DNA from: Citrobacter koseri
GTDB taxonomy: Bacteria > Pseudomonadota > Gammaproteobacteria > Enterobacterales > Enterobacteriaceae
Direction of reading: 5' to 3'
Length of the DNA: 64,000 nt
NCBI GenBank assembly: GCA_900446925.1
Contig: UAVY01000004.1
Location: forward strand, 62,001 to 126,000
Both the position numbers and the translations under genes were made by a program. Shown piece after piece: positions 25,256 to 40,915 of the stretch (the first letter of the stretch is position 1; every line of letters begins with the position of its first letter). The notes under the pieces were generated by a model. That model was not told the DNA's origin, ran no database searches, and saw nothing but the letters and a program-made list of their open reading frames with translations.

Positions 25256-25302
25256 ATGCAATCGGTTTCGCTCTGTATAATGCCACGGCAATATTTATCC
25301 AC
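25256..25302 (+). promoter_or_regulatory. guaBA promoter region with PurR box and DnaA box
   Basis: A PurR operator (atgcaatcggtttcgc, 25256-25271, matching the NGCAANCGNTTNCN pattern) lies just before a perfect TATAAT (25276-25281). A DnaA box TTATCCAC is at 25295-25302, just before the guaB start. PurR control of guaBA, and DnaA binding in its promoter region, are known in E. coli. The sites are read directly here. Confidence 0.75.
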
Positions 25303-25325
25303 CCCCCAGGTTAGAGATATTGCCC

Positions 25326-26793
<1,468 letters not shown>

Positions 26794-26800
26794 TTTTCTT

Positions 26801-26825
26801 CGCCCGACCTCGTGTCGGGCGATTT
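26801..26825 (+). terminator. Hairpin between guaB and guaA
   Basis: CGCCCGAC and GTCGGGCG stem with a short AT-rich tail. Likely an internal attenuator or mRNA-stability element, since guaA continues the operon. Confidence 0.5.
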
Positions 26826-26861
26826 ATTTAATCTGTTTCACTTGCCTCGGAATTAGCGTCA

Positions 26862-28439
26862 ATGACGGAAAATATTCATAAACATCGCATTCTCATCCTG
26901 GATTTTGGTTCTCAGTACACTCAGCTGGTTGCGCGTCGCGTGCGTGAACTCGGCGTTTACTGCGAACTGTGGGCGTGGGATGTTACGGAAGCACAAATTC
27001 GCGAATTCAACCCAAGCGGTATTATTCTTTCCGGCGGCCCGGAAAGCACCACTGAAGAAAACAGCCCGCGCGCGCCGGAGTATGTGTTTGAAGCTGGCGT
27101 GCCGGTATTCGGCGTGTGCTACGGCATGCAGACGATGGCGATGCAACTGGCGGCCATGTTGAAGCATCTAATGAACGTGAATTCGGTTACGCGCAGGTGG
27201 AAGTGAGAACCGACAGCGCGCTGATTCGCGGCATTGAAGACTCCCTGACCGCAGACGGCAAGCCGCTGCTGGACGTGTGGATGAGCCACGGCGATAAAGT
27301 TACCGCTATCCCGTCTGACTTTGTCACCGTTGCCAGCACCGAAACCTGCCCGTTCGCTATTATGGCTAACGAGGAAAAACGTTTTTACGGCGTGCAGTTC
27401 CACCCGGAAGTCACGCATACCCGCCAGGGTATGCGCATGCTGGAACGCTTTGTGCGTGATATCTGCCAGTGTGAAGCGCTGTGGACTCCGGCGAAGATTA
27501 TCGACGATGCGGTAAATCGCATTCGTGAACAGGTTGGCGACGACAAAAGTGATCCTCGGCCTGTCTGGCGCGTTGACTCTTCCGTTACCGCGATGCTGCT
27601 GCACCGTGCCATCGGTAAAAACCTGACCTGCGTATTCGTTGATAACGGCCTGCTGCGTCTGAACGAAGCCGAGCAGGTAATGGACATGTTCGGCGATCAT
27701 TTTGGCCTCAACATTGTTCACGTTCCGGCGGAAGAACGTTTCCTGACCGCGCTGAAAGGCGAAAACGATCCAGAAGCGAAACGTAAGATCATCGGTCGCG
27801 TATTCGTTGAAGTCTTCGATGAAGAAGCGTTCAGACTGGAAGACGTGAAATGGCTGGCGCAGGGCACTATCTATCCTGACGTTATCGAGTCCGCCGCTTC
27901 CGCCACCGGTAAAGCGCACGTCATCAAATCTCACCACAATGTGGGCGGCCTGCCGAAAGAGATGAAGATGGGTCTGGTTGAGCCGCTGAAAGAGCTGTTC
28001 AAAGACGAAGTGCGCAAGATTGGTCTGGAACTGGGCCTGCCGTACGACATGCTGTACCGTCACCCGTTCCCGGGGCCGGGTCTGGGCGTACGCGTGCTGG
28101 GTGAAGTGAAGAAAGAGTACTGCGACCTGCTGCGTCGTGCGGATGCAATCTTCATCGAAGAGCTGCACAAAGCGGATCTGTACAACAAAGTGAGCCAGGC
28201 GTTCACCGTGTTCCTGCCCGGTTCGTTCCGTTGGCGTAATGGGCGATGGCCGTAAATACGACTGGGTTGTCTCCCTGCGTGCGGTAGAAACCATCGACTT
28301 TATGACCGCGCACTGGGCGCACCTGCCGTATGATTTCCTCGGCCGCGTCTCTAACCGCATCATCAACGAAGTCAACGGCATCTCCCGCGTGGTGTATGAC
28401 ATCAGCGGTAAGCCGCCAGCAACGATTGAGTGGGAATAA
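26862..28439 (+). CDS. guaA: GuaA, GMP synthase, glutamine-hydrolysing (frameshifted)
   Basis: Converts XMP to GMP. N-terminal class I glutaminase domain (catalytic Cys in GVCYGMQ, His-Glu in FHPEVTH), ATP-pyrophosphatase domain and C-terminal dimerisation domain ([12 protein letters not shown] end). Four single-base changes cancel out: a base missing near 27150, an extra A near 27548, a base missing near 27568 and an extra C near 28217. The middle pair garbles only the P-loop that should read SGGVDS. Corrected length 525 residues. Follows guaB after 68 bp. Confidence 0.94.
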
Positions 28440-28477
28440 CCTCCCGCTTCATGACCACTGCGTTGTAATGAATAAAG

Positions 28478-28505
28478 ACCCTCTGCCTGTGCAGGGGGTT
28501 TTTCT
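28478..28505 (+). terminator. Terminator after guaA
   Basis: ACCCTCTGC pairs with GCAGGGGGT (one G-T pair) and is followed by TTTTTCTTT. Confidence 0.8.
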
Positions 28506-28589
28506 TTACCAGACTGAGGCACAGCGCTACCTGTCCGGCGAATGCATATGCAATCCAGAAAACAGTATGTTTATGTGAGCAGGAAAAGT

Positions 28590-28782
28590 TTAGCGTTGAG
28601 CAGGCGTCTCGACTGAGAGAGTGGACTGTTGAGCTTCTTTTTTATCCTGATGATGATGCCAGGCACCGATAGAAGAGTAGACGAAGCGTCCGAAGAAGAA
28701 GAGAAAACTGATAAACAGTACGATACGGGTCATTCGACTGTTAAATCGATGTCGTTTTCGCATACTGGGTTGCCTGACTCAC
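28590..28782 (-). CDS. yfgG: YfgG, small basic membrane protein (frameshifted)
   Basis: Small protein, 63 residues after correction, with an N-terminal basic stretch (MRKRHRFNSRMTR), one hydrophobic segment (IVLFISFLFFFGRFVYSS) and a polar tail ending in VETPAQR. It matches YfgG of E. coli, which lies at the same place between guaA and yfgF. Start GTG at 28782; one extra C near 28766 (coding strand ACCCAGTATG) breaks the frame after five codons. Function is not well defined. Confidence 0.82.
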
Positions 28783-29134
28783 AAAAGGTTCCTTAGGGTA
28801 TGCCCAGCATAGTGGGCGATGGGTACATTAAGGCACATTGTAAAGGAATGGTCAATTGTCGATTATGTAAAAATACGTCAGTTGATTTATCTCTTATTGT
28901 TATGGAAGATAATTTTAGTATTTACATTAATAATAAATTAATGATAACGAAGCAGAAAAAACGTAATTATTAGTTACTGAGAAGAAAATTGATTGATATA
29001 TATCAAATGTTGCTTCCCGTTGATAACTAGAATCAAGACACATATTGTGACGTTGTTTTTATTATTATTTTAAAGTCAGGTGGGATGCCTGTCTGAAGCA
29101 CCTTGCAGGAAGCGAGGGTTTTTGCTGAGCATCT
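28783..29134. other. Intergenic region yfgG-yfgF
   Basis: 352 bp, strongly AT-rich, without a gene. It holds the FNR-dependent promoter of yfgF (28993-29033) and, on the other strand, must hold the yfgG promoter. Confidence 0.6.
28993..29033 (+). promoter_or_regulatory. FNR-activated promoter of yfgF
   Basis: Perfect FNR palindrome TTGATATATATCAA at 28993-29006 and a -10 TAGAAT at 29028-29033. The site centre is about 41 bp before the expected start point, the geometry of a class II FNR promoter. This agrees with the known anaerobic control of yfgF in E. coli. Confidence 0.8.
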
Positions 29135-31385
29135 ATGAAACTAAATCAGACCTATATCAAAATCAGAGATAAATGGTGGGTGCTGCCTCTCATTTTACCC
29201 TCTTTGCTGTTGCCCATATTAAGCATTGCCAATACCTACGCGCATACCAATACGGGTTCCGGCAATGTCACGCTTTTTTATCTTCCCCCTGGCATTCACC
29301 ATTAGCCTGATGTCATTTTTTGACTGGGCAGCATTACCGGGCATTGCGGTCGCAATCTTCTGGAATCGTTATCCGATAGTGGGATTGTATGAGACGCTCT
29401 CCATTATCGGACATTTCATTATCCCGGTCGTGCTCTGCTGGGGCGGGTATCGCGTGTTTACTCCCCGGCGTAATCAGGTGTCTCATGGCGATGCTCATCT
29501 GATGTTTCAGCGGATGTTCTGGCAGGTGTTTTGCCCGGCGACGTTATTTCTGGTGCTCTTTCAATTTGCCGCCTTCCTGGGAATGTATGCGAGCAAATCA
29601 AGCATGATGGGCGTAATGCCTTTTAATATCAATACATTGATTAACTATCAGGCTTTGCTGGTGGGAAATCTTATCGGCGTTCCGCTGTGTTATTTTATTA
29701 TTCGTACTGTCCGCAATCCGCTATATCTGCGTGGATATTATGCGCAGCTGAAACAACAGTTTGATAAGAAAGTCACAAAGAAAGAGGTTGTTATCTGGTT
29801 ACTCGTGCTGACATTGCTCATGACAATGCTTTGCATGCCATTGAATGAAAATAGTTCAATATTTAGCACTAACTATACCTTGTCATTATTATTGCCGGTA
29901 ATGCTATGGGGAGCGATGCGCTACGGTTATCGATTTATTTCGCTGATATGGTCGGCTGTTCTCATTACCGCAATTCATTATTACCAGAGCTACATGCCTT
30001 ATTATTCCGGGTATGACACACAACTCACTATTACGTCTTCAAGCTACCTGGTTTTCTCTTTTATTGTGAGCTATATGGCGGTGCTGGCGACGCGCCAGAG
30101 AATCGTCAGCGGTCGGGCGCGTCGGCTCGCGTATCTTGATCCCGTCGTGCATCTGCCTAACCTGCGGGCGCTAAATCGCGCGCTGAAAAATTCGCCCTGG
30201 TCAGCACTCTGTTTTTTACGCGTGCCCGGCCTGGAATTACTGGGGAAGAACTATGGCGTTATGCTGAGAATTCAGTACAAGCAAAAGCTCTCCCACTGGA
30301 TAAACACCTTGCTGGCGCCCGGTGAGTGCGTGTATCAGCTGTCGGGGCATGATTTGATTCTGCGTCTGAATATGGAGTCGAATCAACAGCGCATTGAAGC
30401 GCTGGACAACCATATCAAGCAATTCCGTTTCATGTGGGATGATATGCCGCTCCAGCCGCAGGTTGGGGTCAGCTACTGCTATGTGCGCTCTCCGGTCAGC
30501 CATATCTATCTGTTATTAGGCGAATTAAGTACCATCGCCGATCTTTCTCTGATGACCAACAAACCGGAGAATATGCAGCGGCGTGGCGCAATGCATTTGC
30601 AGCGGGACCTGAAAGATAAAGTGGCGATGATGAACCGCTTGCAGTATGCGCTGGAGCACGATCATTTTTGCCTGATGGCGCAGCCGATTTCAGGCATTCG
30701 CGGCGATGTTTACCATGAAATACTGCTGCGACTGAAAGACGATAATGGCGGCATGATCAATCCCGATGGTTTTCTGCCCGTTGCTCACGAATTTGGCCTG
30801 TCGTCCAGCATCGATCTGTGGGTGATTGAAAATACCCTGCGCTTTATGGCGGAAAACCGGGATAAGCTGCCAGCCCACCGTTTTGCCATCAATCTGTCAC
30901 CAACGTCGGTATGCCGCGCCCAGTTTCCGATTGATGTCAGTAACCTGCTGAGCCAGTACGAAGTTGAAGCGTGGCAACTGATCTTTGAAGTGACCGAAAG
31001 CAATGCGTTCACCAATGCCGAACAGGGTCAGGCAACGTTGTCACAGTTGCAACAGTTAGGTTGCCAGATAGCGATTGATGATTTTGGAACCGGTTATGCC
31101 AGTTATGCGCGGCTGAAAAATGTGAGCGCGAATATTCTCAAGATCGATGGCAGCTTTATTCGCAATATCGTCTCTAACAGTCTCGATTACCAGATTGTGG
31201 CGTCCATTTGCCATCTGGCGCGAATGAAGAATATGCAAGTGGTGGCGGAATATGTGGAAAGCGAAGAAATTCGTAGCGCGGTGAGCGCGTTGGGGATCGA
31301 TTACCTTCAGGGCTATTTGCTTGGCGAACCCAGGCCGCTGGCGGCGACGCTGGAAGAGGTGCAGGCACCATTGTCTGGTGCCTGA
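29135..31385 (+). CDS. yfgF: YfgF, membrane-bound c-di-GMP phosphodiesterase (frameshifted)
   Basis: 749 residues after correction. N-terminal MASE1 sensor with about eight membrane helices, a degenerate GGDEF-like domain (no GGDEF motif seen) and a C-terminal EAL domain with the catalytic set EILLR, NLSPTSV, EVTES, DDFGTGYASY and KIDGSF, so phosphodiesterase activity is expected. Start MKLNQTYIKIRDKWW at 29135; one extra C near 29285 (cttccccctgg) shifts the frame. Preceded by an FNR box, consistent with a role in anaerobic growth and peroxide tolerance reported for E. coli. Confidence 0.92.
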
Positions 31386-31392
31386 GGCGAAA

Positions 31393-32932
<1,540 letters not shown>

Positions 32933-32936
32933 AGCG

Positions 32937-35004
32937 TTAGTCAGGTTGCTCGAGTGATTTGATGTAGTCGTAAATCGCCAGTTGCGACTGCACCTTGCGA
33001 CGATTTCCGCGCGGCACGTAGCGATTACTCAGTTCTTTATCTATGTAGCGGGCTTTTACCGTGTCGCTAAACAGGATGTCAATAATATCCAGCACGCGTT
33101 GCTTAAGGCACGGGTCGAGCAGCGGCGCAGCAACTTCGATACGGTAATCGATATTTCTCGTCATCCAGTCAGCGGAGGAAAGATACACCTGCTTATCGCC
33201 GCCGTTGGTAAAAATATAAAACCCGGTCATGTTCGAGATAGCGATCCACGATACTGATCACGCGGATATTGTCACTAATGCCTTCCAGATTTGGAATCAA
33301 CGAACACATCCCACGAACCAGCAGATTGACGGGCACACCCGAGCTGGATGCGGCGTACAGACGGTCGACCAGCCCCTTGTCCACCAGGTTATTCAGCTTC
33401 AGCGTAATGCCGGAGGGGAGGCCTTGCTGGGCGTTGGCGATTTCTTTATCGATCATCTCGTACAGCAGGCGTCGTGAGTTCTGCGGAGAGACCAGCAAAT
33501 AGTCGAACGTCACCGGGCGGTAAGGGTTCTCGATAAAGTTGAACACGCGACGGACTTCGTTCGTGATACGCGCATCGGCGGTCAGTAAGGAATAGTCGGT
33601 GTACAGGCGTGCCGTTTTTTCGTTGAAGTTCCCTGTGCCGATGTGCGCATAACGCACTACCTCATCGCCTTCTTTACGCGAGATGAGGAACAGTTTGGCG
33701 TGAATTTTCAGGCCTGGCGCCGAGAAGATCACATGCACGCCTGCTTCGGTCAGCCGCTTCGCCCAGTGGATATTCGCCTCTTCATCGAATCGCGCCTGCA
33801 ATTCTACCACCACGGTGACTTTCTTGCCGTTATGGGCGGCGTGAATCATCGAGTCGATGATGCGTGAATCCTTCGCCACACGGTAGATGTTGATTTTGAT
33901 CGCCAGCACGCTGGGGTCAAAGGAGGCCTGGCGCAGCAATTCCAGCACATGTTCGAAAGTGTGGTACGGATAATAGAGCAGAACGTCGCGCTCGCGAATG
34001 GCGTCGAACCCGTTGCGGAACTTCTCTTTATCGAACCAGAGATGGCGCAGTCGCGGCAGCGGCTTGTTCACCAGATTGGCTTTGCCCACGTTGGGGAAGC
34101 TAATGAAGTCTTTGAAGTTGTGATACCGGCCGCCGGGTACGATGGAGTCGTAGCGGGAGATGGTCAGCTTTTCACGCAGCACTTCCACCAGCGCGTTTGG
34201 CATATCGCGCTGATAAACAAAACGCACCGGCTCGGCGGTCAGGCGTTGTTTCAGGCTGGAGGACATCAGCTCCATCAGGCTCGATTCCATCTCGTGCACC
34301 AAATCGTATTCGGCATCACGGGTCATCTTCATTGAGTAGGCATTCAGCGCGTCGTAGTCAAAGAAGCCTTTGAAGATGTCGTCCAGGCAGTAGCGCAAAA
34401 TGTTATCCAGCAGGATCATCGGCTTACGGCGGCGCGGCGCTTCCGGCGGCAGATTCACAAAACGCGGCACTTTGTCGGATGGAATTTCCAGCAGCGCGTA
34501 GCGGATAGCATCGCCACGAATAATCTCTACGGCCAGATAGGTGTAATCATCTTTCAGAAACTGAACTAAATCCGTTTCGCGATTGATCAGAATTGGCGTG
34601 ATGTGTTGGCGTAAGTAGTGTTTAAAATAATGCCGCAACCAGCTTTGCTGGTTGGCCGACAGTTGGCGTTCGTTGATTAAGAAGATCTGATTACGCGCCA
34701 TTTCCAGCAGCAATTCGTTGTACAGGCTGTCGAATTCCTGGTCGGCTTTTAGTACCCGGGACTGGATCTTACCTAGCAGATGGCGAGAATGAGAATTAGA
34801 ACCCTGTTCTTCGCTGATTATGATGCGACGTTTCAGTTCGGCGAAACGAACTTTATAGAACTCGTCAAGGTTATTGGAATAGATGCCCAGAAAGCGCATG
34901 CGTTCAATAAGCGGATTTGATTTATCCGCAGCTTCCTGGAGCACGCGTTCGTTGAACGCTAACCAACTTAGCTCTTTCTCGATGTATAGTTTTTCCTGAC
35001 CCAT
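32937..35004 (-). CDS. ppk: Ppk, polyphosphate kinase 1 (frameshifted)
   Basis: Makes polyphosphate from ATP. 688 residues after correction. Start [23 protein letters not shown]-like catalytic domains contain the phosphorylated His in [13 protein letters not shown] and the second His in [10 protein letters not shown]. One extra T near 33221 (coding strand GGGTTTTATATT) breaks the frame just after the second His, leaving the C-terminal piece in another frame. Followed by ppx. Known to be membrane-associated and linked to the Pho and stringent responses. Confidence 0.95.
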
Positions 35005-35140
35005 TACAACTCACACTCCGTTTTATTCACGGGACACTGCCTGATTATTATGGCGAGCATTGCGCTCAGATGTCCAACTGTGCCAGAAAAATATGACAAT
35101 AAACCGTCAGATAAGCAAAGAGATGAGGAGAATTCCTGAG

Positions 35141-35224
35141 GCGTAGACCGGATAAAGCGTTGACGCGCCACCCGGCATTGAAACGTTGGATTGCCTGATG
35201 GCGCTTCGCTTACCCGTCCTGCGA
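35141..35224. repeat. REP element between ppk and purN
   Basis: REP arms gtagaccggataaagcg ... cacccggca and gcctgatggcgcttcgcttac in the gap. Confidence 0.7.
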
Positions 35225-35234
35225 GGGAATGTTA

Positions 35235-35870
35235 TTACTCGGCGGCATAGCCTTGCGGCGGCAGGCGATTGCCATCCAGCCAGGCGGCGTTATCACGCAT
35301 TTCCAGACGGCCATCCACAAACCAACTGACGACCAGCGGATAGATAGCGTGTTCCTGCGTCTGAACGCGGGCCGTAATTTCATCTTCGCTGTCGCCTTCA
35401 AAGACCGGAATCTTCGCTTGCAGAATAACCGGGCCCGCCGTCGAGTTCATCGGTAACAAAATGGACAGAGGTTCCGTGTTCTTCATCGCCGTTTTCCAGC
35501 GCCTGACGGTGCGTATGCAACCCCGGGTATTTTGGCAGCAGGGAAGGGTGAATATTGAGTAGACGCCCCTCATAGTGGGCGACGAACGCGGGGCTCAGGA
35601 TGCGCATATAGCCCGCCAGCACCACGAGGTCGGGGGCGTAAGCGTCTATTTCACGCATCAGTTCGCGGTCAAACGCTTCACGGCTGGCGAATTGATCGGC
35701 CGTTAACGCATGTGCCGGAATTCCGGCCTCACGCGCGCGTTCAAGGCCGAACGCGTCGGCCTTGTTGCTGAATACTGCCCGAAGGGTGCCTTTGATTTTT
35801 TTCTCTTTGCAGGCATCGATAATCGCCTGCAAATTGCTTCCGTTGCCGGAAATAAGCACCACAAGATTCA

Positions 35871-35871
<1 letters not shown>
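35235..35871 (-). CDS. purN: PurN, phosphoribosylglycinamide formyltransferase 1 (frameshifted)
   Basis: Transfers a formyl group from 10-formyl-THF to GAR in purine synthesis. Visible are VLISGNGSNLQAIID (phosphate loop), NIHPSLLPKYPG with the catalytic Asn and His, and TDELDGG with the catalytic Asp. One extra base in the GGGCCCGG run near 35430 shifts the frame right after DELDGG. I start at the second of two ATGs (MNLVVLISGN, 35871), which overlaps the purM stop. Corrected length 211 residues. Confidence 0.94.
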
Positions 35872-36911
<1,040 letters not shown>

Positions 36912-36956
36912 TTAGGTCCCCACGCGTTACTTGCGGTGAAAATTAAATTCGGCGCA

Positions 36957-36985
36957 ATTCTAACAGGGAAAGCAAACGTTTGCGA
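36957..36985 (-). promoter_or_regulatory. purMN promoter with PurR box
   Basis: AAGCAAACGTTTGCGA at 36970-36985 is a near-perfect PurR operator. On the minus strand it overlaps the -35 region of a promoter whose -10 is TAGAAT (plus-strand 36957-36962). Repression of purMN by PurR with hypoxanthine or guanine is established in E. coli. Confidence 0.85.
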
Positions 36986-37070
36986 GCCTGCTCTGCATCC
37001 GTTTTTATCTGCCGAATTTTTCAGCGTTTTTACCGTTGTGTACCCATTTGTTTGAACTGCTCCACGAAAA

Positions 37071-37141
37071 TGAAACCGGGTTCATTACCGTGCTTGAAAC
37101 CTGCGCCAGTTATGCACAGTATCGTACTGAAACCGGTTTCT
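37071..37141 (+). promoter_or_regulatory. Pair of LacI-family (AscG-like) operators before the GH1 gene
   Basis: TGAAACCGGGTTCA (37071-37084) and TGAAACCGGTTTCT (37128-37141) each differ by one base from the palindrome TGAAACCGGTTTCA, the reported AscG box of E. coli. They are 57 bp apart centre to centre and bracket a possible -35 TTGAAA (37094-37099). The spacing would allow repression by looping. The repressor is not in this window. Confidence 0.65.
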
Positions 37142-37192
37142 GTTTTGCTTCGGGTTGTCAGCGTAGCGGCGTTAACATTGCAATTACAATGA

Positions 37193-38633
<1,441 letters not shown>

Positions 38634-38739
38634 GATTCAATATGTTGTTATTCAGCCCCGCCATCTGTGCGGGGCGTGTTTTATACTCATTCTCCAGACG
38701 TATGTCACTTTGGTTGATCCATGTCAAGCATACGTTGTG

Positions 38740-38783
38740 TTGCGCCAGAGAGGAAAAGCGGTATAATCCGGCGATTTTTTTTG
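38740..38783 (+). promoter_or_regulatory. upp promoter with UTP-sensitive start region
   Basis: TTGCGC (38740-38745), a 16-bp spacer and TATAAT (38762-38767), then the initially transcribed GATTTTTTTTG (38773-38783). In E. coli the same sequence lets RNA polymerase slip and add extra U at high UTP, which lowers upp expression. The sequence is read directly; the mechanism is from E. coli. Confidence 0.75.
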
Positions 38784-38816
38784 TGGTTGCCACTCGTCTG
38801 AGGAAAGGAGAAGAGT

Positions 38817-39443
38817 ATGAAGATCGTGGAAGTCAAACACCCACTCGTCAAACACAAGCTGGGTCTGATGCGTGAAAACGACATTAGCACCAAACGCTTT
38901 CGTGAACTCGCCTCGGAAGTAGGCAGCCTGCTGACCTATGAAGCGACCGCAGACCTGGAAACCGAAACGGTAACCATCGACGGCTGGAATGGCCCGGTTG
39001 AAATCGAACAAATCAAAGGTAAAAAAATCACCGTGGTTCCTATCCTGCGTGCCGGTCTGGGCATGATGGAAGGCGTCCTGGAGCATGTGCCGAGCGCGCG
39101 TATCAGCGTGGTGGGCATCTACCGTAACGAAGAAACGCTGGAGCCCGTTCCGTACTTCCAGAAACTGGTATCCAACATCGATGAGCGTATGGCGCTGGTA
39201 GTTGACCCGATGCTGGCAACCGGCGGTTCAATGATTGCGACGATCGATCTGCTGAAAAATGCAGGCTGCCACAGCATTAAAGTGCTGGTGCTGGTTGCTG
39301 CGCCGGAAGGCATTGCGGCGCTGGAGAAAGCGCACCCGGATGTTGAGCTGTACACCGCATCGATTGATAAGGGACTTAACGAGCACGGATACATTATTCC
39401 GGGCCTCGGCGATGCCGGCGATAAGATCTTTGGTACGAAGTAA
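38817..39443 (+). CDS. upp: Upp, uracil phosphoribosyltransferase
   Basis: Salvages uracil to UMP with PRPP. 208 residues, intact. The PRPP-binding loop [11 protein letters not shown] and the uracil-binding C-terminus ([18 protein letters not shown]) are seen. Strong AAAGGAGAAG site before the ATG. Followed by a terminator-like hairpin and uraA, its uracil permease, in the usual operon. Confidence 0.97.
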   Translation: MKIVEVKHPLVKHKLGLMRENDISTKRFRELASEVGSLLTYEATADLETETVTIDGWNGPVEIEQIKGKKITVVPILRAGLGMMEGVLEHVPSARISVVGIYRNEETLEPVPYFQKLVSNIDERMALVVDPMLATGGSMIATIDLLKNAGCHSIKVLVLVAAPEGIAALEKAHPDVELYTASIDKGLNEHGYIIPGLGDAGDKIFGTK

Positions 39444-39460
39444 GTGAATGAATAATAAAG

Positions 39461-39488
39461 AGCCGACTTTAAGAGTCGGCTTTTTTTT
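39461..39488 (+). terminator. Hairpin and T-run between upp and uraA
   Basis: AGCCGACT pairs with AGTCGGCT and is followed by eight T. As uraA is the second gene of the operon, this should reduce its expression relative to upp. Confidence 0.8.
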
Positions 39489-39530
39489 GAATAAAACACC
39501 CATAACATACAACACTCAGAGGAAAACACT

Positions 39531-40820
39531 ATGACGCGCCGTGCTATCGGGGTAAGTGAAAGACCGCCGCTTTTACAGACAATCCCGCTTAGTTTGCAGC
39601 ATTTGTTCGCCATGTTTGGCGCAACCGTGCTGGTGCCAGTCCTGTTTCATATTAACCCGGCTACCGTTCTGCTGTTTAACGGCATCGGTACGTTGCTGTA
39701 TCTCTTTATTTGTAAAGGTAAAATTCCTGCATATTTAGGGTCGAGCTTTGCATTTATTTCGCCGGTTCTGCTGCTGTTGCCGCTGGGGTATGAAGTGGCG
39801 CTGGGCGGTTTTATCATGTGCGGCGTGCTGTTCTGCCTGGTCTCTTTTATCGTGAAGAAAGCCGGAACCGGCTGGCTGGACGTGATGTTCCCGCCTGCGG
39901 CGATGGGCGCAATCGTTGCCGTTATCGGTCTGGAACTGGCGGGCGTGGCTGCGGGTATGGCCGGGTTACTGCCTGCTGAAGGGCAATCCCCGGATACCAA
40001 AACCATTACCATCTCCCTTGTGACCCTGGCGGTGACGGTCTTTGGCTCCGTGCTGTTCCGGGGTTTCCTGGCCATTATCCCGATCCTGATCGGCGTGCTG
40101 GCAGGCTATGCGCTGTCATTTGCAATGGGAGTGGTGGATACCGCGCCAATTGCCGAAGCGCACTGGTTCGCGCTGCCGACGTTCTATACGCCGCGCTTTG
40201 AATGGTTTGCCATTCTGACAATCCTGCCAGCGGCGCTGGTGGTGATTGCCGAACACGTAGGCCACCTGGTCGTGACGGCGAACATCGTTAAAAAGGATCT
40301 GGTTCGTGACCCTGGCCTGCATCGTTCGATGTTTGCCAACGGGTTATCAACGATGATTTCCGGGTTCTTCGGTTCTACGCCGAACACCACCTACGGTGAA
40401 AACATCGGTGTTATGGCGATCACCCGCGTGTACAGCACCTGGGTTATCGGCGGCGCGGCGATTTTTGCCATTCTGCTCTCCTGCGTGGGTAAACTGGCCG
40501 CTGCGATTCAGATAATCCCGCTGCCGGTAATGGGCGGCGTATCGCTGTTGCTGTACGGCGTGATCGGCGCATCCGGTATTCGCGTATTGATTGAATCAAA
40601 AGTCGATTACAACAAAGCGCAGAACCTGATCCTGACCTCGGTGATTTTGATCATCGGCGTCAGCGGCGCGAAAGTACATATTGGCGCGGCTGAACTGAAA
40701 GGAATGGCGCTGGCGACCATCGTTGGGATCGGCCTGAGCCTGATCTTCAAACTGATCAGCGTTCTGCGCCCGGAAGAAGTGGTGCTGGATGCGAAAGACG
40801 CGGATACGCCGCAGCAATAA
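39531..40820 (+). CDS. uraA: UraA, uracil:proton symporter
   Basis: NCS2-family permease with 14 membrane segments, 429 residues, intact. Conserved stretches include GSSFAFISPV, the uracil-binding Glu region FEWFAILTILPAALVVIAEHVGHL and the GFFGSTPNTTYGEN motif. It imports uracil for Upp, the upstream gene. Confidence 0.97.
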   Translation: MTRRAIGVSERPPLLQTIPLSLQHLFAMFGATVLVPVLFHINPATVLLFNGIGTLLYLFICKGKIPAYLGSSFAFISPVLLLLPLGYEVALGGFIMCGVLFCLVSFIVKKAGTGWLDVMFPPAAMGAIVAVIGLELAGVAAGMAGLLPAEGQSPDTKTITISLVTLAVTVFGSVLFRGFLAIIPILIGVLAGYALSFAMGVVDTAPIAEAHWFALPTFYTPRFEWFAILTILPAALVVIAEHVGHLVVTANIVKKDLVRDPGLHRSMFANGLSTMISGFFGSTPNTTYGENIGVMAITRVYSTWVIGGAAIFAILLSCVGKLAAAIQIIPLPVMGGVSLLLYGVIGASGIRVLIESKVDYNKAQNLILTSVILIIGVSGAKVHIGAAELKGMALATIVGIGLSLIFKLISVLRPEEVVLDAKDADTPQQ

Positions 40821-40826
40821 TCCTGA

Positions 40827-40852
40827 AACCGGGCAGTGCTGCTGCCCGGTTC
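40827..40852 (+). terminator. Hairpin between uraA and hda
   Basis: AACCGGGCAG pairs with CTGCCCGGTT around a 5-base loop; only a short T tract follows, so termination may be partial. Confidence 0.6.
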
Positions 40853-40915
40853 TATCGTGATGGAATTCTGTGGTAAACTCATCGCGATTTTATGGAATCC
40901 TGGATTGAGGTATCT

